Positions 1 through 4,945 of a stretch of DNA of 5,438 nt are shown here, one piece after another. The stretch is taken from contig JAFSUE010000188.1 of assembly GCA_017445435.1 (NCBI GenBank), positions 1-5,438 of the forward strand, given 5' to 3'. Each line of letters starts with the position of its first letter. Position 1 is the stretch's first letter. The stretch comes from Selenomonadaceae bacterium (GTDB lineage Bacteria; Bacillota; Negativicutes; Selenomonadales; Selenomonadaceae). The notes under the pieces were generated by a model. The model did no database searches. It had not been told where the DNA came from and worked only from the letters and a program-made list of their open reading frames with translations. A program made the position numbers and the translations under genes.

Positions 1-963
1 CAGACACGGGCGGCGGCAGATTCGATAATCGCGGCAGAAATGGGATATTATCAGTTTATCGCGGTAATGGATAATCGGACAACGCCAATGTGTCAAAGTT
101 TAGACGGCGAAATATTCCCGATAGTAGAACTTAATCAAGGCGAAAATGCGCCACCAATGCACGTTCGCTGTAGGAGTACGATTTGCGCAAGTATAGACGA
201 CGGCAAGCAGGGAAGAAAGCCTACAGGACAACGCGCGGCACGCGATGAAGACGGCAAGCGAATAAAAATTCCAGCCGATATGCGCTATGCTGATTGGAAA
301 GCGGTATATATCGATAAAACGAAAACGCTTGACGATTGGCGAAAAGCTAAAGACGCTGAATATAAAGCGGTGTATGTAAATAAATCGCCAAAATTTGAAA
401 AAGCCAAATATAGAGTAGCGGCAAAAGTACGTCCATTAGAAGAATTTTTGTTAATGGCGAAAGAATTACAACCTATAGCTGAAAAATATACAGGATGTAA
501 AAGTTTGTGGAGCGGTAAAATTGTACTTACCGAAAAGAGTTTAAAAAATTGGGATTGTAATATTTGGCTGTGGGATGACGCGCCAAAACACGTGCTGTTG
601 CACGAAATGATTCATTCTTGCTCTGTAAGTTATTATTCGCAAGATGTCTTTGCGGCTTATAAATTTGAAGAAGAATTGGTTGTGCAATATTTATGTCAAG
701 AAATTTCACAAAAAGAAAAGATTGAAATAATTGCTGGCGGATACGATAAAGGGGTTGAACTTTTACGTAAAATAAAGCGAAGTTTAAATTTAAATATCAG
801 CGATTTAGCATTTGCCCAAAATTTGATAAAACAACCTTTAGGAAATCGCTGGGAATATTTAGAAAGCCTTACGATAAATGCGGCTACAATCGAAGATTAT
901 TTAAAGGCTATCAGACAAATTGAGGTATTGAAAAAATGGAAAGTATTGAAAAAAGAAAACTGA
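1..963 (+). CDS. MuF-type phage minor head protein fused to a putative zinc-metallopeptidase toxin domain (5' end missing)
   Basis: The frame is open from base 1, so the true start lies upstream; 320 residues are visible. Residues (numbered from base 1) about 20-62 carry the MuF / SPP1 gp7 C-terminal signature: D24-x-R26-T-x-P-x-C31, then LDGEIF (34-39), then PPMH (51-54) and CR (57-58). This family sits near the portal in tailed-phage heads. A linker rich in charged residues follows (about 75-130), with a repeated K-A-V-Y motif (W-KAVYIDK, Y-KAVYVNK, 22 codons apart). The C-terminal part (about 130-320) is more AT-rich and has HEMIH at 201-205, then E224 exactly 18 residues after the second His, inside a F-E-E-E-L-V-V-Q-Y-L helix. 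That is the HExxH-x18-E gluzincin arrangement. MuF proteins with swapped C-terminal toxin domains, including predicted metallopeptidases, are a known polymorphic-toxin class. Toxicity, substrate and delivery are inference. The fold family is not identified; a phage-structural processing peptidase is an alternative. Confidence 0.85.
   Translation, partial: QTRAAADSIIAAEMGYYQFIAVMDNRTTPMCQSLDGEIFPIVELNQGENAPPMHVRCRSTICASIDDGKQGRKPTGQRAARDEDGKRIKIPADMRYADWKAVYIDKTKTLDDWRKAKDAEYKAVYVNKSPKFEKAKYRVAAKVRPLEEFLLMAKELQPIAEKYTGCKSLWSGKIVLTEKSLKNWDCNIWLWDDAPKHVLLHEMIHSCSVSYYSQDVFAAYKFEEELVVQYLCQEISQKEKIEIIAGGYDKGVELLRKIKRSLNLNISDLAFAQNLIKQPLGNRWEYLESLTINAATIEDYLKAIRQIEVLKKWKVLKKEN
252..269 (+). repeat. 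Copy 1 of an 18-base exact repeat (MuF linker, coding G-K-R-I-K)
   Basis: CGGCAAGCGAATAAAAAT is identical to 1331-1348. This copy lies in the MuF gene after the head-protein domain and before the metallopeptidase region, and is read D-G-K-R-I-K-I. The position suits a conserved junction sequence at which C-terminal cassettes recombine. Confidence 0.7.
925..954 (+). repeat. Imperfect 18-base tandem duplication at the toxin/downstream-gene overlap
   Basis: GTATTGAAAAAA occurs at 925-936 and again at 943-954, exactly 18 bases (six codons) apart. In the toxin frame this gives V-L-K-K-W-K-V-L-K-K. The first copy lies just after a GAGG ribosome binding site (922-925) and ends with the first base of the ATG of the next gene. 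Slippage at this A-rich stretch may have shaped the overlap. Confidence 0.6.
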
Positions 964-1166
964 AATCAAGGATAGCTGAAGTAATAAACAATGTTGAAAA
1001 TATGTCTGATGAAGAATTGATAAAAGCTTATCAAAAAATCAACGAATCTATAAAAGAAATGCCGCGCAATGAACGCGGGGAATTTGAATGGGAAAGCGGA
1101 ATTGAAATACTGACTATGATAGTTTTGGGTATTGAACAAAAAAAGCTTAATAAAGAAAAAGTTTAA
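936..1166 (+). CDS. Small charged protein overlapping the toxin gene; candidate immunity protein
   Basis: 76 residues; no family recognised. ATG at 936 is preceded by GAGG (922-925) at 10 bases, and the gene overlaps the last 28 bases of the MuF-metallopeptidase gene in another frame, so the two are probably translationally coupled. The protein is dominated by Lys, Glu, Asn and Ile and looks helical: an N-terminal stretch K-L-K-S-R-I-A-E-V-I, an M-S-D-E-E-L-I-K-A-Y helix, and a more hydrophobic segment I-E-I-L-T-M-I-V-L-G-I near residues 56-66. There is no signal peptide, so it is probably cytoplasmic. Polymorphic-toxin genes are normally followed directly by a small immunity gene, and this is the only intact gene in that position. 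The immunity role rests on position and size, not homology. Confidence 0.7.
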   Translation: MESIEKRKLKSRIAEVINNVENMSDEELIKAYQKINESIKEMPRNERGEFEWESGIEILTMIVLGIEQKKLNKEKV

Positions 1167-1242
1167 GCCGTACTTGACGATAGAAAATCATCAATGCAAA
1201 TTAGCTTGGAGCGGCGCTATTGAAAGCGTTGGCAATGCGAAG
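1123..1242 (+). pseudogene. Coding-like fragment, probable gene remnant
   Basis: A frame with no stop from 1123 to the TAG at 1240-1242 encodes a plausible protein tail from about 1168 on (P-Y-L-T-I-E-N-H-Q-C, then A-W-S-G-A-I-E-S-V-G-N-A-K). It has no convincing start or ribosome binding site, and its first part overlaps the candidate immunity gene in another frame. No family is recognised. It may be the tail of a deleted gene, or chance. Confidence 0.2.
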
Positions 1243-1256
1243 TAGGATAACCTGAA

Positions 1257-1319
1257 ATGCTAAATGCCATAAGAGAAAATATATTGTTTTTACACCGCTA
1301 CTTTAACGGCGATTTATAA
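1257..1319 (+). other. Possible 20-codon small ORF or gene fragment
   Basis: ATG 1257 to TAA 1317-1319, with AGGA at 1244-1247 nine bases upstream. The product (M-L-N-A-I-R-E-N-I-L-F-L-H-R-Y-F-N-G-D-L) has protein-like composition. It is in the same frame as the linker-repeat copy at 1331-1348 and the following gene, separated only by one stop. It could be a genuine microprotein, or a scrap of an older gene ended by a nonsense mutation. The rest of 1167-1367 holds no convincing intact gene, RNA gene or terminator. Confidence 0.25.
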
Positions 1320-1330
1320 AGTTTTAACGG

Positions 1331-1348
1331 CGGCAAGCGAATAAAAAT
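1331..1348 (+). repeat. Copy 2 of the 18-base MuF-linker repeat, displaced downstream
   Basis: Identical to 252-269 and again readable as G-K-R-I-K, in the same frame as the small gene that starts at 1368. Flanks are unrelated beyond the 18 bases. A local short repeat also exists: TTTAACGGCG at 1302-1311 and 1323-1332. The most likely reading is a scar where an older MuF C-terminal cassette was displaced; convergent short sequence is possible but unlikely at this length. Confidence 0.6.
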
Positions 1349-1351
1349 GAC

Positions 1352-1364
1352 GCTGGAGGATAAA
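1352..1364 (+). promoter_or_regulatory. Ribosome binding site leader, copy 1 (fixes start at 1368)
   Basis: GCTGGAGGATAAA is identical to 1646-1658. TGGAGGA (1354-1360) is seven bases before ATG 1368, so that ATG is preferred over the in-frame ATG at 1347, which lies upstream of this site. Confidence 0.7.
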
Positions 1365-1367
1365 ACT

Positions 1368-1592
1368 ATGGATTTAAATTTTGAGAACGATGCAGAAGGA
1401 AGGGCAAATTTACTCAAATTCTGTAGGTTGGCGATCCCTTTGCAAAAATTTATCCGTGAATATTTTGGCAAAAATTCTGCAGTAATTGTCGGTTACGACG
1501 CAACCCAAATTTGCCCAAATAGCTACGACGAATTTTTCTCAGAAAATAATGTGAAAAAGAAATTGCGTGAATTTAGCTTAGACGAATGGTGA
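1368..1592 (+). CDS. Hypothetical 74-residue protein
   Basis: No family recognised. Start chosen at ATG 1368 because TGGAGGA sits seven bases upstream; the earlier in-frame ATG 1347 lies inside the displaced MuF-linker repeat and lacks a ribosome binding site. The protein is small, acidic at its N-terminus (M-D-L-N-F-E-N-D-A-E), has an amphipathic central stretch (L-L-K-F-C-R-L-A-I-P-L-Q-K-F-I) and a charged end (K-K-K-L-R-E-F-S-L-D-E-W). It has two cysteines, no signal peptide and no membrane segment. Because it follows a fragment of the MuF linker, it may be an immunity gene retained after loss of its toxin. That is inference from position; another small phage-derived protein is equally possible. 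Confidence 0.6.
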   Translation: MDLNFENDAEGRANLLKFCRLAIPLQKFIREYFGKNSAVIVGYDATQICPNSYDEFFSENNVKKKLREFSLDEW

Positions 1593-1645
1593 AATTCTAT
1601 TTACGCCGATTAAAGGCTACAAAAAAATACCCCCGACCAAGATTA

Positions 1646-1658
1646 GCTGGAGGATAAA
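1646..1658 (+). promoter_or_regulatory. Ribosome binding site leader, copy 2
   Basis: GCTGGAGGATAAA repeats 1352-1364 exactly. TGGAGGA at 1648-1654 is seven bases before ATG 1662. Both sites are followed by an A/T-rich spacer ending T-ATG. The extra identity beyond the Shine-Dalgarno core suggests duplicated or recombined leaders. Confidence 0.7.
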
Positions 1659-1661
1659 TTT

Positions 1662-1910
1662 ATGCAAGTAACGTTAGAGCGCGTCGGCGATTTATTTTTA
1701 ACTGTTCGCGAAAACAATGGTGAAAAATTTTACAATCTCGAAGATATACTTCAACAGATAAAAAAACTGCCTTGCGCGTTAGATAAGATACAAAAGCCAG
1801 TAAAGCTTAATTGCAATGTGATTTTTGGATACCGTTTTGACGGAATGAATTTTATTCAATCTGTCTTTGTTGATGAAACAGGATTGAAAAATTTGTGCGG
1901 TGGTGGTTAA
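1662..1910 (+). CDS. Hypothetical 82-residue protein
   Basis: No family recognised. ATG 1662 has an ideal ribosome binding site at seven bases. The protein has alternating hydrophobic residues suggesting beta strands (M-Q-V-T-L-E-R, D-L-F-L-T-V-R-E), a helix-like N-L-E-D-I-L-Q-Q-I-K-K, a second strand set (L-N-C-N-V-I-F-G-Y-R-F-D-G) and a Cys-Gly-Gly-Gly tail. It appears to be a small soluble alpha/beta protein. It sits 69 bases after the previous small gene and shares its leader, so the two may be expressed together. The same frame continues past the TAA, through a second stop, into a coding-like fragment (1923-2006), so the gene may once have been longer or may abut a remnant. An orphan immunity role is possible but unsupported by homology. 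Confidence 0.6.
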   Translation: MQVTLERVGDLFLTVRENNGEKFYNLEDILQQIKKLPCALDKIQKPVKLNCNVIFGYRFDGMNFIQSVFVDETGLKNLCGGG

Positions 1911-1922
1911 TGTGGCAACTAA

Positions 1923-2006
1923 AAGCGGTACTATTCAATCGACAAAATTATTTATGAGGAAGTGGGCGTTTTAGTGGAATTGTACGAGGATGATAAAAAT
2001 GATTAA
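1923..2006 (+). pseudogene. Start-less C-terminal gene fragment (27 codons)
   Basis: Between in-frame TAA at 1920-1922 and TAA at 2004-2006, the frame reads like a real protein end: K-R-Y-Y-S-I-D-K-I-I-Y-E-E-V-G-V-L-V-E-L, finishing acidic (Y-E-D-D-K-N-D). There is no suitable start codon. Its stop overlaps the start of the next gene (ATG 1999), an arrangement typical of coupled genes. This supports it being the tail of a former upstream gene whose front has been lost. Confidence 0.4.
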
Positions 2007-2178
2007 GTGTCAATTTCAACGTCCTATGTACCCTTACGCTACTACAATAAATCCAGCGGAACTTGACGAATATATAAAAAAGCTTGAACGTATCCGCGAC
2101 TTGCTTATAGAAATTAGTAGCTTACAAAAAAATCTTGACGCGATACATAATGAGTATAAAATCTTTGCGCGAACTTGA
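1999..2178 (+). CDS. Hypothetical 59-residue protein with helical C-terminus
   Basis: No family recognised. ATG 1999 is chosen because GAGGA (1986-1990) is eight bases upstream; the in-frame ATG 1990 would overlap that site. The first 18 residues are rich in Pro, Tyr and Gln (Q-F-Q-R-P-M-Y-P-Y). From about residue 20 a heptad-like helix follows (P-A-E-L-D-E-Y-I-K-K-L-E-R-I-R-D-L-L-I) that could form a coiled coil. Its last 29 bases overlap the HxlR-regulator remnant in another frame, so its own end may be an artefact of the rearrangement that brought that remnant in. Confidence 0.5.
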   Translation: MIKCQFQRPMYPYATTINPAELDEYIKKLERIRDLLIEISSLQKNLDAIHNEYKIFART

Positions 2179-2326
2179 ACGCGACGGCTTAATCAGCAAA
2201 AAAATTTTAAAGGAAGATCCGCCAAAAGAAATTGTCTATTCTTTGACGGAAGAAGGATTAAATTTAATGCCAGCGATGAATAAAATTTACACTTGGGAGT
2301 TAAAACATATGGAATTGGAAAAGTAA
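2150..2326 (+). pseudogene. Truncated HxlR-family winged-helix regulator (C-terminal half only)
   Basis: The frame from 2150 to the TAA at 2324-2326 matches the second half of HxlR-type regulators: S-L-R-E-L-E-R-D-G-L-I-S (recognition-helix end), then D-P-P-K-E-I-V-Y-S-L-T-E-E-G (the wing, family P-P-x-V-x-Y-S-L-T-x-x-G), then a final helix with L-M-P-A-M and Y-T-W-E. Intact members are usually about 100-130 residues and begin with a Cys-containing segment and a G-G-K-W-type helix. Here only about 58 codons remain, and a stop at 2117-2119 closes the frame upstream. Without most of the helix-turn-helix it should not bind DNA normally. No convincing ribosome binding site precedes ATG 2150 or the TTG at 2135. 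It marks a rearrangement breakpoint near 2140-2155. Confidence 0.65.
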
Positions 2327-2387
2327 AAAGTTAATTAAAGAATGATTTATAGTTTTGTTGAGTTTACAAACAGCCCCTAGTGTCGCA

Positions 2388-2406
2388 CTTGGATTGTACA
2401 TTCAAG
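2388..2406 (+). other. Weak hairpin in the intergenic region
   Basis: CTTGGAT (2388-2394) can pair with ATTCAAG (2400-2406) across a five-base loop, giving seven pairs including one G-U. The stem is AT-rich, and the run after it is A7 then T4 rather than an immediate T-tract, so a rho-independent terminator is doubtful. Nothing else clear is visible in 2327-2450. Confidence 0.25.
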
Positions 2407-2455
2407 TATAAAAAAATTTTCCTACATCCTAAAATATAACACTTAAAAGCTAACA

Positions 2456-2484
2456 TTGACATTGACACGAAGATAAATTAAAAT
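2456..2484 (+). promoter_or_regulatory. Sigma-70-type promoter for murC-ddl
   Basis: TTGACA (2456-2461), a 17-base spacer, then TAAAAT (2479-2484): perfect -35 and five of six matches at -10. Transcription would start near 2491, leaving a leader of about 38 bases. A second TTGACA follows immediately (2462-2467), but 17 bases after it lies only CGATTA, a weak -10. Confidence 0.75.
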
Positions 2485-2514
2485 CGATTAGCATTTTTAC
2501 GGTAATTAACTCGA

Positions 2515-2520
2515 TTGGAG
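2515..2520 (+). promoter_or_regulatory. Ribosome binding site fixing the murC-ddl start
   Basis: TTGGAG ends eight bases before ATG 2529. This favours ATG 2529 over the in-frame TTG at 2523, which is too close to the site. Confidence 0.7.
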
Positions 2521-2528
2521 ATTTGTTA

Positions 2529-4898
2529 ATGGATAGAAAAAAATTTCATTTCGTAGGAATTGGCGGCGCTGGTATGAGTGTGCTTGCCAAAATTTTAATT
2601 GAATCTGGCTACACTGTCAGCGGTTCGGACTGCGCGGACTCGCCGACACTTCAAAAGTTAAAAAATCTTGGCGCGAAAGTTTTTGTTGGACACGGCGCGG
2701 AAAATATTTCAAGTGACATTGACGCGATAGTTTGTTCATCTGCCATTCCCGCCGATAATCCCGAAATTTTAAAAGCCGCTGAACTCAATATTCCTAAACT
2801 TCATCGCTCTGATATAAATTCAATGCTCCTCAACGCGAAAAATGGAATTGCCGTTGCTGGCGCACACGGCAAGACGACTACAACTTCAATGATTGGTTTC
2901 GTACTTTACAACGCAGGAGTCGACCCAACTATAATTATCGGCGGCGAATCGGTTGACTTGGGAACTGGCGCAATTTTGGGCAAAAGTGATTATCTTGTTT
3001 CTGAAGCTGATGAAAGCGACGGTTCATTTGTCACGCTTAAACCGTCAATCGCCGTCGTCACGAACATTGAAGATGATCACCTTGACCATTACGGCACGGT
3101 TGAAAAAATTCGTGAGGCGTTCAAAACTTTTCTTTCAAACATAAAGCCTGACGGTTCAGCCGTTTTGTGCTACGACAATGAAGTTGTACGCGGCATTGGC
3201 GCTGAACTTGATAGAAAAATTATTTCTTACGGTATCGACTTCAACGCCGATTTTACCGCAACGAACATTCGCGCAGATATTAACGGCATTAGCTTTGACG
3301 TTATCCAGCGAATCAACGTAAGCGGCGAAATTGGCAAAAAATTTTTAGGCAAAGTTCAACTGGCAATTCACGGACGCCACAACGTTTTAAATGCGCTGGC
3401 GACAATCGCAGTTGCAATTCAAATTGGCGTACCCTTTGAAAGAATTGTTGACGGCTTGAAAAAATTTCACGGCGCTAAACGGCGTTTTCAAACGAAGGCG
3501 CGTATTAAAGATATTTGGATTGTCGACGATTATGGACACCACCCGACGGAAATTGCCGCGACGCTTAAAGCTGCGCATGAAGCTAAACCCGATAGAATCA
3601 TTTGCATTTTTCAGCCGCATAGATACACGCGGACAAAACTTTTGCTTGACGAATTTGGCAGCGCCTTTGTCGACGCCGATTTTTTAATTTTAACTGACAT
3701 TTATTCAGCTGGCGAAAAGAAAATTGACGGCATTAGCGGCGAATCAATCGTCAACGCCGTCATCGAAAAAACTAATCAGCAAGTCTTGTACGTTCCCGAG
3801 CGTGAAAAAATTGCTGAATATTTGATTGAACTTGTAAGACCTGGCGACTTAATCATTACAATGGGCGCTGGCGATATTTACAAGACGGCGGATGAATTCG
3901 CGGCGATTTTGAATCGGCGGTTGAAAAGTCGAATCGTCGTTGTAATGGGCGGACCTTCGACGGAGGCGGAAGTTTCACGGCGTACTGGTAAAGCCATTTC
4001 CGACGCGCTGAAGTCAAAATATTATAACGTCGAGACAATGGAACTTCAGCCGAAAACTTTCGCAAGCGACATTCAGAAAACTAATTGCTCAATCGTCTTT
4101 AACGCAGTTCACGGACTTTGCGGCGAAGATGGATTAATTCAAGGCACGCTGGATATGCTGAAAATTCCCTACACGGGCTCTGACACTTTAGCCGCCGCGT
4201 TGACAATGGACAAAGTTGCAACTAAGCGCGTTTTAATTTCTGCTGGCATTTCGACGCCTAAATTTGCCGTCTATGAAAAAAATGGGCAATGGGCGGTAGT
4301 TGGTACGAATAGAAATTTTCTTGCAGGTATAAATTATCCTTTACCCGCAATTTCCGCGCAGATTGAAAAAGAATTTGGCTTGCCCGTCGTGATTAAAGCG
4401 CCTTCGCAAGGTTCAAGCATTGGCGTTTACATTGTCGAAAAGTCTGCGGACATTCGCCGCGCAGTTGAAGACGCGTTTAAATTCGGCGATGAAATCTTAA
4501 TCGAAGAATTTATCAGCGGACGTGAATTGACGGTTTCTATTCTGCAAAACGGTACAGTTCAAGCCCTGCCGATTATCGAAATTACTACGACAACTGGGCG
4601 CTACGACTACGACACGAAGTACACTAAAGGTGCGTCGAAACATATTTGTCCCGCCGAATTGAGCGCGGAACTTACGGAAAAAATTCAAGCTATGGCAGTG
4701 ATGGCTTTTAAAGTTTGCAAATGCGCGGGAATTGGGCGCGTCGATATGATGTTATCAAATGAAAATGTTCCCTACGTCATTGAAATAAATTCCGTACCAG
4801 GTATGACTGAAACGTCACTTGTACCAGATGCGGCGCGTGCGGCTGGAATTGAATTTCCTGACTTGTGCGAAAGAATTTTACTTGCGGCTAAATTTTAG
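2529..4898 (+). CDS. murC-ddl: Bifunctional UDP-N-acetylmuramate--L-alanine ligase / D-alanine--D-alanine ligase (MurC-Ddl fusion)
   Basis: 789 cytoplasmic residues. Residues 1-465 are full-length MurC, which adds L-Ala to UDP-MurNAc using ATP: nucleotide-binding G-I-G-G-A-G-M (10-16), P-loop G-A-H-G-K-T-T-T-T (111-119, Lys115), E-A-D-E-S-D (159-164), the Mur metal/carbamate-region motif N-I-E-D-D-H-L-D-H-Y (179-188), D-D-Y-G-H-H-P-T (333-340) and G-A-G-D-I-Y near the end (446-451). Residues about 466-789 are full-length Ddl, an ATP-grasp enzyme making D-Ala-D-Ala: G-G-P-S-T-E-A-E-V-S (474-483), H-G-x-x-G-E-D-G, ATP lysine K623, loop S-Q-G-S-S-I-G (626-632), E659-E660, Y-D-Y-D-T-K-Y (692-698), R737/D739, and metal and substrate residues E752-I-N754 followed by P-G-M-T. 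Catalytic residues look intact in both halves. The linker is only a few residues and there is no stop or frameshift; a TTG at 3921 could allow some separate Ddl, but its ribosome binding site is poor. Driven by the promoter at 2456-2484. Confidence 0.95.
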   Translation: MDRKKFHFVGIGGAGMSVLAKILIESGYTVSGSDCADSPTLQKLKNLGAKVFVGHGAENISSDIDAIVCSSAIPADNPEILKAAELNIPKLHRSDINSMLLNAKNGIAVAGAHGKTTTTSMIGFVLYNAGVDPTIIIGGESVDLGTGAILGKSDYLVSEADESDGSFVTLKPSIAVVTNIEDDHLDHYGTVEKIREAFKTFLSNIKPDGSAVLCYDNEVVRGIGAELDRKIISYGIDFNADFTATNIRADINGISFDVIQRINVSGEIGKKFLGKVQLAIHGRHNVLNALATIAVAIQIGVPFERIVDGLKKFHGAKRRFQTKARIKDIWIVDDYGHHPTEIAATLKAAHEAKPDRIICIFQPHRYTRTKLLLDEFGSAFVDADFLILTDIYSAGEKKIDGISGESIVNAVIEKTNQQVLYVPEREKIAEYLIELVRPGDLIITMGAGDIYKTADEFAAILNRRLKSRIVVVMGGPSTEAEVSRRTGKAISDALKSKYYNVETMELQPKTFASDIQKTNCSIVFNAVHGLCGEDGLIQGTLDMLKIPYTGSDTLAAALTMDKVATKRVLISAGISTPKFAVYEKNGQWAVVGTNRNFLAGINYPLPAISAQIEKEFGLPVVIKAPSQGSSIGVYIVEKSADIRRAVEDAFKFGDEILIEEFISGRELTVSILQNGTVQALPIIEITTTTGRYDYDTKYTKGASKHICPAELSAELTEKIQAMAVMAFKVCKCAGIGRVDMMLSNENVPYVIEINSVPGMTETSLVPDAARAAGIEFPDLCERILLAAKF

Positions 4899-4925
4899 GT
4901 AGTAGATGATAGGGTGTAGAAAGTT

Positions 4926-4939
4926 GGGAGTAGGGAGTA
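4926..4939 (+). repeat. Tandem GGGAGTA heptamer containing the next gene's ribosome binding site
   Basis: GGGAGTA occurs at 4926-4932 and 4933-4939. The second copy supplies GGGAG (4933-4937), eight bases before TTG 4946; the first is a spare Shine-Dalgarno-like site. The 47-base gap after murC-ddl is otherwise G/A/T-rich low-complexity sequence with no terminator, so read-through from murC-ddl is likely. Confidence 0.5.
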
Positions 4940-4945
4940 AAAAAA

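Noticed and set aside
40..42. ATG at 40 as the start of the MuF gene
   Set aside because: The frame is open back to base 1 and its first 13 codons continue the domain; no ribosome binding site precedes 40.
527..709. Minus-strand frame of 60 codons
   Set aside because: It is fully antisense to the metallopeptidase domain, has no recognisable motif, and looks like a shadow frame.
2388..2420. Rho-independent terminator before murC-ddl
   Set aside because: The stem is short and AT-rich with a wobble pair, and it is followed by an A-run rather than directly by a T-run.
2953..3144. Plus-strand frame of 63 codons inside murC
   Set aside because: It overlaps strongly conserved MurC coding sequence in another frame and has no protein-like features.
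3387..3620. Minus-strand frame of 77 codons inside murC
   Set aside because: Shadow of the conserved MurC frame; no motif and no ribosome binding site evident.
3856..4065. Minus-strand frame at the MurC-Ddl junction
   Set aside because: Antisense to conserved coding sequence on both sides of the fusion point; composition is typical of a shadow frame.
4497..4688. Minus-strand frame inside ddl
   Set aside because: Antisense to the Ddl catalytic region, with no supporting feature.
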